A stretch of 64,000 nt of DNA from JAJYKN01 sp035516155 (GTDB lineage Bacteria; Nitrospirota; UBA9217). A program made the position numbers and the translations under genes. The stretch covers positions 1 to 64,000 of the forward strand of contig DATJAP010000001.1 of the NCBI GenBank assembly GCA_035516155.1, given 5' to 3'. This document shows, in pieces, positions 15,406 through 24,364 of the stretch. The notes under the pieces are model-generated. The model was not told where the DNA came from. It was given only the letters and a program-made list of their open reading frames with translations, and did not search any database. How positions within the stretch are numbered: the stretch's first letter is position 1; each line of letters opens with the position of its first letter.

Positions 15406-17301
15406 ATGATGATTGATGACGTACGCATGTTCCTCAAACAAACACCTCCCTTCAACTTCGTTGATGACACGGTCCTCGCTAACATCATGAAGGACGTGTC
15501 GACGGCGTTTCATCCCCGGGGACAGGTTATTCTCCGCCAGAACGGTCCTGCGGCGGAACACCTCACAATTATCCGGAGCGGTGCGGTCAAGGTATTCGTC
15601 AGGACGAAGGAGGGTGAGGAGGTGCTGGTAGATAGACGGACTGCTGGTGAATTTTACGGCATGCGCTCCTTTTTGTTTGGCGAAATCTCGATGGACACAA
15701 TCGTTGCTTCGGAAGACACCTCTGTCTACTTGGTGCACAAGGAGACGGTTCTTGGGCTGCTGAAATCGAATGCGGAATTTTCTGAATTCTGTCTCATGTC
15801 CTTATTAAAAAGGCTCATTCATATGGCCTATAAGGAGATGAACGACCGTACGCTGCTGTACGGTGGCGGGGACAAGCTCCTGTTCACAAACGTCTTGGGC
15901 GACCTGGCCACCAGGAAGGTGGTCACTGCGTTGGAGGACGTGTCCATTGGGCAGGCGGCGGAGATCATGGCAAACCATAGTATCAGTTCACTGGTCCTGC
16001 TCGATGAACGCGGTCTGCCGTCGGGAGTGATCACGGATAGGGACCTCAGGAACAAGGTAGTTTCCCGGGGTACGGACATAACCGGGCGAGTGGGAGATAT
16101 CATGAGCGTTACTCTCATCAAAGCGGAAGTCCGGGACTACTGCTATGAGGCCCTTCTGAAGATGATGCGATATAATATTCACCACCTCCTCGTGGTCGGC
16201 AATGGCGAGTTGAAAGGGATACTGACCAGTCACGACCTCATGATGTTGCAGGGCATGTCGCCGCTGTCCTTGGCACGGGAGATAGAAAGCCAGGACACAC
16301 TTGACGGGCTCGTACTTGCAGCAACAAAGATCAACCGGACCATTATTCTCCTGATCAAAGAAGGGGCCAAGTCAAGCACCATAGCCAGGATCATCACCGA
16401 GATCAACGATCGGCTGTTGAAAAGTGTCCTCAAGATCACCGAGTCTCGAATGGGGCCGCCGCCCGTGGGCTACTGCTGGATTGTCTTCGGTAGTGAGGGG
16501 AGAAAAGAACAGACCTTCAAAACGGACCAAGACAACGCAATTATCTATGAGGATCAGGGTACTAGGGTAGACGCTGCTGCGAGATATTTTGGCGAGTTCT
16601 CCATCCAAATGCAGCAGGCACTAGCTCGGTGCGGGTTCCCCCCGTGCAGTGCCGGCTACATGGCGAGCAACCCGATGTGGTGCCAGCCGCTCAGTGTCTG
16701 GAAGAAGTATTTTTCGAACTGGATCAACATCCCCACGGCTGAAGCGATTCTCCGGTCCCTGATCTTCTTTGATTTCCGGCCAGTGCACGGGAATACCCTG
16801 CTTGCCGAAAAGCTCAGGGCTTTCCTGGGGTATGAGATCAAGGACAAGATACCTTTCTTCGCTAATATGGCAAGTGCCTTGGTAAGTAAAAGACTTCCCA
16901 TAGATGTCTTCGGAAAATTCAAATGCGAAAAGAAAGGTGTCCACAAAGGAACATTCAATATCAAGACCACGGGACTCAGCCCTATCGTCGATGCCGCACG
17001 GCTCTCCGCATTGGAACTGAAAGCGTACTATACCTCCACGGTGGAGCGGCTTGCAGAAGGGAAGGACCGCTCATGTATAGCAGGCCAATTTTCCGGTGAA
17101 CTCGAACAGGCCTTCGAGTTCCTTATGTCGCTGAGGCTCAGGCACCAGTACGAGCAAATCAAGGAAGGGTCGTCACCGGATAATTTCATCAATCCCCAAT
17201 GCCTTGGCACGATGGAGAGAACAATGCTGAAAGAGTCTTTTAAACTGATCAAAACAGTCCAGGAAATGGCCAGGAAGCAATACGGCTCTTTACTGGTGTA
17301 G
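15406..17301 (+). CDS. cNMP-binding/CBS/DUF294 nucleotidyltransferase signalling protein
   Basis: 631 residues. The order is a cyclic-nucleotide-binding-type domain (about 10-130; RGQVILRQNGPAAEHLTII), two CBS domains (about 165-285; SIGQAAEIMANHSISSLVLL, GVITDRDLRNKV, YNIHHLLVV), then a DUF294 nucleotidyltransferase with the GlnD-like motif FGSEGRKEQTFKTDQDNAI (about 362-380) carrying the metal-binding DxD. A helical DUF294 C-terminal domain completes it. This is the full length and order of the family, which is thought to transfer nucleotidyl groups in response to adenylate binding; substrates are unknown. In many bacteria a DnaQ-like exonuclease gene follows, but none is seen here. The start could also be the second ATG at 15409. 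Confidence 0.9.
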   Translation: MMIDDVRMFLKQTPPFNFVDDTVLANIMKDVSTAFHPRGQVILRQNGPAAEHLTIIRSGAVKVFVRTKEGEEVLVDRRTAGEFYGMRSFLFGEISMDTIVASEDTSVYLVHKETVLGLLKSNAEFSEFCLMSLLKRLIHMAYKEMNDRTLLYGGGDKLLFTNVLGDLATRKVVTALEDVSIGQAAEIMANHSISSLVLLDERGLPSGVITDRDLRNKVVSRGTDITGRVGDIMSVTLIKAEVRDYCYEALLKMMRYNIHHLLVVGNGELKGILTSHDLMMLQGMSPLSLAREIESQDTLDGLVLAATKINRTIILLIKEGAKSSTIARIITEINDRLLKSVLKITESRMGPPPVGYCWIVFGSEGRKEQTFKTDQDNAIIYEDQGTRVDAAARYFGEFSIQMQQALARCGFPPCSAGYMASNPMWCQPLSVWKKYFSNWINIPTAEAILRSLIFFDFRPVHGNTLLAEKLRAFLGYEIKDKIPFFANMASALVSKRLPIDVFGKFKCEKKGVHKGTFNIKTTGLSPIVDAARLSALELKAYYTSTVERLAEGKDRSCIAGQFSGELEQAFEFLMSLRLRHQYEQIKEGSSPDNFINPQCLGTMERTMLKESFKLIKTVQEMARKQYGSLLV

Positions 17302-17804
17302 TCGCGTTTATGAATCGTTCATTTTTCGAAAATTATCATCCGACTTCCAACAAGGCCCCATCAAATTTTCCCTGTACTTAGCCTCGTCCAATATAATTTT
17401 AGAGTAATTGCAGGGGGAAACCCGTATGGTAAAATATTCAAAGGCATTGTTTTCGTGATTTTTTGACGGCATAGTTCCCCGTGACGAAGAAACTATTGTT
17501 TAGCTCTCTATCCGTGGCAGGTGGGATTAAGCGCAGTACAACTCGACTTTATTCTATCCGCTTTTCTTCATCTTCTCACTTTACAGGAGGGCATCGAGGA
17601 GCTTCACGATCTGCTTCCACTTCTTCGCGGGAGCTTTTACACCTGATCAGTGAGATAGGGGCATTCGTCCGAAAGTCCTTTGAGAGTGCGACTATGAAGT
17701 GAGCTCAACCGACTAGCGAATAACGCTCATATGCAAATTTCCAACGGGCTTCTGCAGAAGTTTATCCGGACCAATCCTGCTCTGCGAAGGACGAGGAGGA
17801 CGCC
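17302..17804. other. Intergenic region, no gene recognised
   Basis: About 500 bases. Short open frames (for example 17481-17702) are Ser-rich and have no ribosome site. No DnaQ-like partner of the upstream gene is recognisable. No RNA gene or terminator is evident. Confidence 0.4.
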
Positions 17805-18143
17805 ATGAAAAAGCTGAATTGCTGGGAATACATGAAATGCGGACGACAACCCGGAGGAGAGAAGGAGGGGGAGCTCGGAATCTGCCCGGTGACCCTCAAC
17901 GAAGACCTGGACGGCGCCCATGGGGGGATTGGAGCGGGGAGAGCATGCTGGGCGGTGGTGGGCACGTTCTGCGGCGGTACGGTCCAGGGCACTTACGCGA
18001 AAAAGCTGAAGGACTGCACGAAGTGCGATTTCATGGCCCTTGTCAAGCGGGAGGAATCACTGGACCCCCTCGGCTTTTCTACCGCTCGAAGCGATATCGA
18101 AAAAATACACAAGAAGAAAAAACGCAACACCTCTTCGGAATAG
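17805..18143 (+). CDS. Two-CW domain cysteine-rich protein
   Basis: 112 residues, with GGACGAGGAGGACGCC before ATG 17805. The first 80 residues carry the paired CW signature: NCWEYMKCGRQPGG, ICPVTL, GRACWAVVGTFCGG, QGTYAKKL and DCTKCDFM. That gives seven cysteines spaced like the two-CW domain that often flanks sensory domains (methyl-accepting proteins, GAF or PAS) in Nitrospirota and Desulfobacterota. The tail is basic (KKKKR). No signal peptide, so cytoplasmic. The cysteines could bind a metal or act as a redox sensor. Function is unproven. Confidence 0.8.
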   Translation: MKKLNCWEYMKCGRQPGGEKEGELGICPVTLNEDLDGAHGGIGAGRACWAVVGTFCGGTVQGTYAKKLKDCTKCDFMALVKREESLDPLGFSTARSDIEKIHKKKKRNTSSE

Positions 18144-18212
18144 GCCGCTATCGTGCACAATAAGGTCATAATCATAGACAAAGAGACGGTCATAACATAA
18201 GAGGAGGCCACT

Positions 18213-19244
18213 ATGAAACGGTTATCGAGCATTTTGATTCTGGTTCTTTCGACTGCGGTTCTGGTCGTTTCCAGCGGTGGCGGTGCTCTTACCGGTCTCT
18301 GGGCCTTCGTGGACGGAAATGGCCCGAACGGCATCAATAAGGACACCACACAACGCGCCATTGCGCCTCAATTGACCGTATTCGGAAGCAAGCTTTATGC
18401 GACGTGGTGGGAAAACACCAGCACCCCCGCAGTCTCAGCAACCCAGATTCGCGTGGCGGTATATAACGGCAATCACTCATCATCCTCGTGGACCTTCGTG
18501 GACGGAAACGGCATGAGCGGCATCAACAAGAACACCACACGAAACGCCGTCGCTCCTCAATTGACCGTATTCGGAAGCAAGCTTTATGCGACGTGGCAGG
18601 AAGACGCCAACACCCCCGCATTCCACGCAACCCAGATTCGCGTGGCGGTATATAACGGCAATGCCTCATCACCCTCGTGGACCTTCGTGGACGGAAACGG
18701 CACGAGCGGCATCAACAAGAACACCACACGAAACGCCGTCGCTCCTCAATTGACCGTATTTGGAAGCAAGCTTTATGCGACGTGGCAGGAAGACACTAAC
18801 AACCTCGCAGTCTACGCAACCCAGATTCGCGTGGCGGTATATAATGGCAATGCCTCATCACCCTCGTGGGCCTTCGTGGATGGAAACGGTCCGAACGGCA
18901 TCAACAATGACACCACACAAAGCGCCGTCGCTCCTCAATTGGCCGTATTCGGAAGCAAGCTTTATGCGACGTGGCTGGAAGGCAACAACAACCTCGCAGT
19001 CTACGCAACCCAGATTCGCGTGGCGGTATATAATGGCAATGACTCATCACCCTCTTGGGCCTTCGTGGACGGAAACGGCCCGAACGGTATCAACAAGGAC
19101 ACTACACAAAGCGCCGTCGCTCCTCAATTGACTGTATTCGGAAGCAAGCTTTATGCGATATGGCAGGAAAGCACCAACACCCCCTACACCAACGCATCCC
19201 AGATTCGTGTGGCGGTTACAAAATCGGATGCCGTCTCCCAGTAG
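18213..19244 (+). CDS. Exported tandem-repeat protein (five 63-residue repeats)
   Basis: 343 residues, with AAGAGGAGG before ATG 18213. A signal peptide (MKRLSSILILVLSTAVLVVS) is followed by five repeats of exactly 63 residues, each with FVDGNG, NGINKDTT, a VAPQLTVFGSKLYATWQE strand pair and TQIRVAVYNGN. The pattern of a W/Y-rich strand with APQLxxFxxxLYATW resembles one blade of a beta-propeller, so five repeats could form a small propeller used for binding sugars or proteins at the cell surface. Repeats 2-5 are nearly identical at DNA level, so copy number probably varies between strains. The last repeat ends in a divergent tail (TKSDAVSQ). No neighbouring gene explains the role. Confidence 0.85.
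   Translation: MKRLSSILILVLSTAVLVVSSGGGALTGLWAFVDGNGPNGINKDTTQRAIAPQLTVFGSKLYATWWENTSTPAVSATQIRVAVYNGNHSSSSWTFVDGNGMSGINKNTTRNAVAPQLTVFGSKLYATWQEDANTPAFHATQIRVAVYNGNASSPSWTFVDGNGTSGINKNTTRNAVAPQLTVFGSKLYATWQEDTNNLAVYATQIRVAVYNGNASSPSWAFVDGNGPNGINNDTTQSAVAPQLAVFGSKLYATWLEGNNNLAVYATQIRVAVYNGNDSSPSWAFVDGNGPNGINKDTTQSAVAPQLTVFGSKLYAIWQESTNTPYTNASQIRVAVTKSDAVSQ
18300..19244 (+). repeat. Five tandem 189-bp repeats inside the exported protein gene
   Basis: The word TTCGTGGA recurs at 18306, 18495, 18684, 18873 and 19062, a spacing of exactly 189 bases each time. The block is exactly 945 bases (5 x 189) and ends with the stop codon. The period is a multiple of three, so gain or loss of copies keeps the frame. 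Confidence 0.92.
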
Positions 19245-19686
19245 ACGGTCGGCGCACATGGGGCACTCGGTTAGGTTCTGGTATGCTCGGAGATGCCCTT
19301 TATTTGATTATCACTTTTCAAGTAGTATTCCGCATTGATTTATAGTCAACACGCCTGAAAGCTTGTAGGTGTAGTCAAGATTTTTACCAGCACGGAATTT
19401 TACTAACCTACAGGTTGAAATGTATCTAACAAGAAGTTACGATATTATAAAACAGCCGAGTATGACCGGAATGGATCAATCGGAACGAGTGTAGTAGAAT
19501 TCATGGAACTTTCACAGGCCATATCACTGAGGTTGCGTCAGCCAAATGTTGTATAGAACTCCGCCGAAAAGTAAGAACTTTATTGTTCCTTGTTTTTGCA
19601 ATTCTGCAAAAATCGCTAGAACTTTTTTGTATAGGCGAGACTTTTTTGTATAGGCGAGACTTTTTTGTTTGCGGACAAGAACATGG
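19245..19686. other. Intergenic region with a short tandem repeat
   Basis: About 440 bases between a plus-strand and a minus-strand gene (convergent). Apart from the 19-bp repeat at 19622-19667 I see nothing. No clear terminator hairpin was found for either gene. Confidence 0.4.
19622..19667. repeat. 19-bp tandem repeat, 2.4 copies
   Basis: The unit CTTTTTTGTATAGGCGAGA begins at 19622, 19641 and (partial) 19660. The copies are identical. It lies 20 bases after the stop of the TPP-enzyme gene on the opposite strand. Confidence 0.8.
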
Positions 19687-21324
19687 TCAATCGGGTTCGC
19701 ACACGACATTCGATAATTCCCGCGAAAACGTTTCAAAATTGGCCGAATAATCAATGGGGCACTCGATGAGGACCACAGTATTCAGGGAAAACGCCTTCCG
19801 CAGCAGTTCCGATAACTTATTGCCTTTCTCCACCCTCATCCCCACGGCGCCGTAGCTCTCTGCATATTTCACAAAGTCCGGATTCTTATACTCAAGACCG
19901 AAATTCTCGAATCCCTTGGCCTGCTGTTCCCATTTAATAAACCCGTATGCATTGTCGTTCAATACAAGGATGACAAGAGGAAGGTTGTATCGCAGCGCGG
20001 TTTCAATCTCCCGCGAGTTCATCATGAACCCTCCGTCCCCCACCACAGCGAGCACGTTCCGTTCCGGCCTTATCAGCTTGGCAGCCATGGCCGAAGGAAG
20101 ACCAGCGCCCATGGTCGCAAGGGCGTTGTCCAGGAGGAACGTATTGGGTTTGTACGTCCTGTAGAGCCGCGAAAACCATAGTTTGTAAATCCCGTTGTCC
20201 AGCGTCAGGATGTCCTCATGCGATAGCACTTCACGCACGTGGCGCACGATCTCCTGGGGTGTCGGGGGATAGTGATTCTTGAAATCGAGCGACAGCTTCT
20301 TGTCCAAAAAATCCCGGATGGTTTTGAAGGTATCGGCTTTTTTTTTGCCCGCGATCAGTTCTCCGAGCTGACGCAGCGAGCAGGAGATGTCGCCGATGAT
20401 CTCGATGACGGGATTGTAATAACGGTCAACTTCGGCCTCGGTAAAATCGACATTAATGATTTTTTTGTCCAGATTAAGGTTCCAGATAAAGGGGGGGTAC
20501 TCGACGATATTGTAGCCGATGGTGATGATCACATCAGCACGGTCGATACCACAATTCACATAATCACGCTTATGCATCCCCGTTGCGAATAAACTGTAAG
20601 CTGAGTCGTCGCTCACGACTCCCTTCCCCATCTGCGTATGGACGGCGTAAATACCCGTCTTTTCGATGAACTGCATCAGCTGACGGGTGATCAGGTTCCG
20701 GTTCGCGCCCGAGGAAAGGATGATGAGGGGGGTTTTTGCTTGGTTGATCAACTCGGCCGCGCGAATGAGCGCCTTGGCGTCGGGCGCCGGCCTGCGTACG
20801 AGGCCGCGCTTCTGCACGACGGCGTCGGTCGTGCTCTCCGCCACGTCCTCGGGCAATTCCAGATGAACCGCGCCCGGACGTTCAGCCTGGGCCAATTTAA
20901 AGGCGTTCCTCAGGACCGTTGGAATAACTCCGGGATCGACGATGGATATCGATTCTTTGGTAACGGGCCGCATCAGGCTCACAATATCGATGAGCTGGAA
21001 CCTTGCCTGGCGGTTCCCGCGAAGCGCTTTCTGACCCGAGATAGAGATAAGCGGAGCGCCGATGAGCTGCGCATGGGCCACGCCGGTGACAAGGTTGGTC
21101 GCCCCTGGCCCCAGGGTCGAGAAGCACACCCCCGCTTTTCCCGTAAGCCGCCCATACGTCGCGGCCATAAATGCTGCCGTCTGCTCATGGCGGGTAAGGA
21201 TCAGCTTGATCTTTGATGTTCGGAGTGATTCCAGGAAGTCCAGGTTTTCCTCACCGGGCAGGCCGAATACATACTCGACCCCTTCCTCCTCCAGTTGCCT
21301 CATGAACAAATCGGAAGCCTTCAC
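19687..21324 (-). CDS. Acetolactate synthase-like TPP enzyme; candidate 2-oxoglutarate decarboxylase
   Basis: 545 residues from GTG 21324 (AGGGGAGAGCGG site upstream). All three TPP-enzyme domains are present: the N-terminal PYR domain with GVEYVFGLPGEENLDFLESL and catalytic Glu in RHEQTAAFMAATYGRLTGKA, the central domain, and the C-terminal PP domain with GDGGFMMNSREIETA. This is acetolactate synthase-like, yet no regulatory small subunit or ilvC is nearby. Instead the upstream gene is a succinate-semialdehyde-type dehydrogenase, preceded by citrate synthase and aconitase. An ALS-like protein next to SSADH is the arrangement of cyanobacterial 2-oxoglutarate decarboxylase, which makes succinate semialdehyde from 2-oxoglutarate. 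I infer that role here. Catabolic acetolactate synthase is the alternative. Confidence 0.85.
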   Translation of the reverse strand: MKASDLFMRQLEEEGVEYVFGLPGEENLDFLESLRTSKIKLILTRHEQTAAFMAATYGRLTGKAGVCFSTLGPGATNLVTGVAHAQLIGAPLISISGQKALRGNRQARFQLIDIVSLMRPVTKESISIVDPGVIPTVLRNAFKLAQAERPGAVHLELPEDVAESTTDAVVQKRGLVRRPAPDAKALIRAAELINQAKTPLIILSSGANRNLITRQLMQFIEKTGIYAVHTQMGKGVVSDDSAYSLFATGMHKRDYVNCGIDRADVIITIGYNIVEYPPFIWNLNLDKKIINVDFTEAEVDRYYNPVIEIIGDISCSLRQLGELIAGKKKADTFKTIRDFLDKKLSLDFKNHYPPTPQEIVRHVREVLSHEDILTLDNGIYKLWFSRLYRTYKPNTFLLDNALATMGAGLPSAMAAKLIRPERNVLAVVGDGGFMMNSREIETALRYNLPLVILVLNDNAYGFIKWEQQAKGFENFGLEYKNPDFVKYAESYGAVGMRVEKGNKLSELLRKAFSLNTVVLIECPIDYSANFETFSRELSNVVCEPD

Positions 21325-21437
21325 CCGCTCTCCCCTCTCGCAGGGCAAATCGTACCCCCGTCTTTTGTGCCGCGTCAAGCATCAACTCCGGTTTCCCGTC
21401 TGCAATTCAAAACGCTCGACAGGGAACGGCAAACTTA

Positions 21438-22943
21438 TTATTCCCTCACCACCACGGTCTTGATATTCACAAATTCCTTAAGCCCGTGATGAGACAGTTC
21501 TCTGCCGATTCCGGACTTTTTCACCCCGCCGAATGGCAGCCGCGGGTCCGACTTAACCATATCGTTGATGGCGATGGTCCCTGCCTGGAGCTTCGCAGCG
21601 ATCCGCTCCGCCCGTTCTGTGTTCCTGCTCCAGACAGCCGCGCCGAGGCCAAATTCCGTGTCGTTCGCCACCTGGACCGCCTCGTCTTCGTCCTTCACGA
21701 CGATCACGGGCGCGATGGGACCGAAGACCTCCTCGTGCAGGACTTTCATGTTCGGTTTCGGATTATAGACCGCAGCGGGAGGAAAGAAAAGGCCTTTCTG
21801 CGACGGCGCCGGCATCTGAACAACCTCGGCTCCTTTTGCCGCGGCGTCCCTCAGCTGGGCGTTTAGCGAGTTCAGGATGTCCCTCCTGGCAACAGGACCA
21901 ATATCGGTGGTCTCGTCCATGGGATCGCCGATCTTTAATTCTCTCAAACGGGCGATGAAATGCTTCTTAAACTCCTCGGCCACGCTCTTCATGACGATGA
22001 ACCTCTTCGCCGCGATGCAGCTCTGTCCCGTATTAACGACCCTGGCGTTCGCCGCCATTCGGCCGGCCTTCTCTACGTCCGCATCGTCGAGAACGATGAA
22101 GGGGTCCGATCCGCCCAACTCCAGGACAAGTTTTTTGATATTCCTCCCCGCATGTTCGCCCACTTCCTCGCCGGCCCGGTTGCTGCCCGTGAGCGAGACG
22201 GCGTCAACCAGGTCCTTGTCGATGAGCCGCAGGGCCTCGGTCGCGTCGATAATCAGGGTTTTGAACACATTGTTCGGGAACCCTGCTTTCCGGAACGCCT
22301 CCTCGATAGCAAGGGCGGTCATGGGTACGTTGGACGCATGCTTCAGGACTACCACATTGCCCGCGGCAATTGCGGGTATACCGAACCTGAAAGCCTGCCA
22401 AAACGGAAAGTTCCAGGGCATGATCGCTAGGACAACGCCCAGGGGCTGGAACATGACGTAGCTCTTTTTCGCCTCGGTTTTGATGTCTTCCGGGGCCAGG
22501 AACGGTGCGGCGTTCTCCGCGTAGTAATCGCACAGCCATGCGCATTTTTCCACTTCAGCTAGTGATTCCCTGATCGGTTTGCCCATCTCCCTGGTCATAA
22601 GCTCTGCGTAGGTCCGCTTCTCCGACCTCAGCACTTCGCCCAGCTTTTTGATATATTTCACGCGCTCCGTTACCGGCATCTCACGCCAGTTCGTGAACAC
22701 TTTTCGCGATACCTGGACTTCCCGATCGACTTCGTCACGTTCCAGAAGATCGAACTCCCGGATAACCTGTTCCGTATAGGGATTGATGGATTGAATCTTC
22801 CCTGCTTTTCTTACAAAGGATTTTATCGATTGAACTTTCATTTTTTTCACCCCTTTCACGGGGGACGCCGCGCTTTTTGTTTTGGGGCGGGTTGATCTTT
22901 TTTTCACCTGCTTTTTCTTGATGATAGCTTTTTTCGCTGCCAT
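21438..22943 (-). CDS. Succinate-semialdehyde-type aldehyde dehydrogenase with Lys-rich N-terminal tail
   Basis: 501 residues from ATG 22943 (GGAGGACGCAT upstream). Residues 1-34 are an Ala/Lys/Arg/Pro tail (AAKKAIIKKKQVKKRSTRPK and so on) not usual in the family. From residue 35 the protein is a normal aldehyde dehydrogenase: MPWNFPFWQAFRFG, LELGGSDPFIV with the general-base Glu, and NTGQSCIAAKRF with the nucleophile Cys. Overall it resembles the NADP-dependent succinate semialdehyde dehydrogenase group. A second start, ATG 22841, has its own AAAGGGG site and would omit the tail. Placed 113 bases upstream of the ALS-like gene and downstream of citrate synthase, it probably oxidises succinate semialdehyde to succinate, which would feed sdhCAB. 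Confidence 0.85.
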   Translation of the reverse strand: MAAKKAIIKKKQVKKRSTRPKTKSAASPVKGVKKMKVQSIKSFVRKAGKIQSINPYTEQVIREFDLLERDEVDREVQVSRKVFTNWREMPVTERVKYIKKLGEVLRSEKRTYAELMTREMGKPIRESLAEVEKCAWLCDYYAENAAPFLAPEDIKTEAKKSYVMFQPLGVVLAIMPWNFPFWQAFRFGIPAIAAGNVVVLKHASNVPMTALAIEEAFRKAGFPNNVFKTLIIDATEALRLIDKDLVDAVSLTGSNRAGEEVGEHAGRNIKKLVLELGGSDPFIVLDDADVEKAGRMAANARVVNTGQSCIAAKRFIVMKSVAEEFKKHFIARLRELKIGDPMDETTDIGPVARRDILNSLNAQLRDAAAKGAEVVQMPAPSQKGLFFPPAAVYNPKPNMKVLHEEVFGPIAPVIVVKDEDEAVQVANDTEFGLGAAVWSRNTERAERIAAKLQAGTIAINDMVKSDPRLPFGGVKKSGIGRELSHHGLKEFVNIKTVVVRE

Positions 22944-23053
22944 ATGCGTCCTCCGTACTATTACCATGACATATCAAATTACAACCATCGAACACTTCCC
23001 GGAAATCTTGCAGAGTTTCAGAGATTTCTTTCCTCGTTTCCTGATCTTCTCTT

Positions 23054-24274
23054 TCATTTCCTCTGCGTGACTGGTGTATAAGCGCAGCCCGTCCTTCCGC
23101 AGTAATTGCCGACATACTCCGAAGAGGGCCGGTAGAGCGCAGGTTTTTTCTGGGCATCCCCGAACTTTTCCTCGATAATATGGGCAGTCCAGCCTGCTAT
23201 CCGGGCAACAGCGAAAACCGGCGTCATCAGGTCGAGGGGGACGCCCATCATGTGGTAGACCGGAGCGCTGTAAAAATCAACATTCGGCTTGATTGTGGTT
23301 CTACCCCGCTTCTCTAGTTCAGCCACGGCGGTCTCCTCGACCTCTGTCAACAGGCGGTACCACTGCTCCTGCCCGAGTTTTTTTCCAATCCGTCTGCCCA
23401 TCTCTTTCAGGAATTTCGCCCGCGGATCAGTGGTCTTGTATACGGCATGGCCCATACCCATGATTTTCCTGCCGCTTTCAAGCTGATTTCTCACCCACCC
23501 TGCCACGTCCTTCTCTTCCTGCAGCTCGATCAGCATCTTCATGACCTGCTCATTGGCACCGCCGTGTAGGTTGCCGGAAAGAGCGCCCACGCCGGCTGCC
23601 ACGCCGGCATACATGTGCGCCTGCGTTGAGACCACTTCGCGGCAGGCGAATGTGGAGGCATTGAATGAATGATCGGCATGGAGCACCAATGCGGTGTCAA
23701 AATCTTTAGCCGTCTCCGGATCGGGCTTTATGCCGCTCATCTGCCAGAGAAAATTCGCCGCATGGGAAAGCGTTTCATCGGCGGGAAGAGGCTTCAGCCC
23801 CTGCCGTATCCGCTGCCACGCCGCGACCACTTCGGCGATGCGGGCGATGAGCCTGATGGCTTTAGACAGGTTCGATTCCCTAGTCTCCTTGGTCAATTCG
23901 GGATCAGCCATGGCAAGCAAAGGAATGGCTGCCTGGAGCACGTCCATGGGCTGGGAATCGTGAGGCAATCGTTTCATGCTCTCGACCACGAAGCGCGGCA
24001 GTTTCCGTGCCTCGGAGAGACGCCTCAAAAATTCCTTCAGCTGCTCCTCCGTGGGAAGTGCGTCATAGAGCAGAAGATAGGCAGTCTCCTCGAATGATGA
24101 ATTACGCGCCAGTTCCTCGATCCGGTACCCGCGGTAGATAAGAATACCGTTTTCGCCGTCCACGTCGGAGATTTTCGTATCCGCCACCTTGACGCCGCGC
24201 AGTCCAATGTTCTTGGTTTTTATATCCCCGCTTATTACCGGCGTACGTACACCTATTTGAGTTTTAGCAACCAT
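23054..24274 (-). CDS. gltA: Citrate synthase
   Basis: 406 residues. Catalytic residues are all visible: the substrate His in HADHSFNASTFACREV, the GMGHAVYKTTDPRA histidine, and the Asp in NVDFYSAPVYHMMGVP. It has an N-terminal extension of about 20 residues before LRGVKVADTKIS. It condenses acetyl-CoA with oxaloacetate. The length and motifs match the dimeric type I citrate synthases; a 2-methylcitrate synthase activity cannot be excluded, but there are no other methylcitrate-cycle genes. It lies 90 bases after aconitase on the same strand, and ALDH follows 110 bases later, so the four genes 26308-19687 probably form one unit for the oxidative TCA branch. Confidence 0.93.
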   Translation of the reverse strand: MVAKTQIGVRTPVISGDIKTKNIGLRGVKVADTKISDVDGENGILIYRGYRIEELARNSSFEETAYLLLYDALPTEEQLKEFLRRLSEARKLPRFVVESMKRLPHDSQPMDVLQAAIPLLAMADPELTKETRESNLSKAIRLIARIAEVVAAWQRIRQGLKPLPADETLSHAANFLWQMSGIKPDPETAKDFDTALVLHADHSFNASTFACREVVSTQAHMYAGVAAGVGALSGNLHGGANEQVMKMLIELQEEKDVAGWVRNQLESGRKIMGMGHAVYKTTDPRAKFLKEMGRRIGKKLGQEQWYRLLTEVEETAVAELEKRGRTTIKPNVDFYSAPVYHMMGVPLDLMTPVFAVARIAGWTAHIIEEKFGDAQKKPALYRPSSEYVGNYCGRTGCAYTPVTQRK

Positions 24275-24364
24275 GATTAGACCTTTCTTTCGACACGTCA
24301 GACAGGATGGCTGGAACGCAAACTTCTTGAGAAACTCCCTTCTCTCCCTTTCCTGTCTTTCTAT

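Noticed and set aside
17481..17702. 73-codon Ser-rich frame as a DnaQ-like partner of the DUF294 gene
   Set aside because: No exonuclease motif and no ribosome site.
18300..19244. Tandem repeat as CRISPR
   Set aside because: Repeats are 189 bp, contiguous and in frame within an exported protein; there are no spacers.
19622..19667. 19-bp repeats as CRISPR or iterons
   Set aside because: No spacers, only 2.4 copies, and no replication genes nearby.
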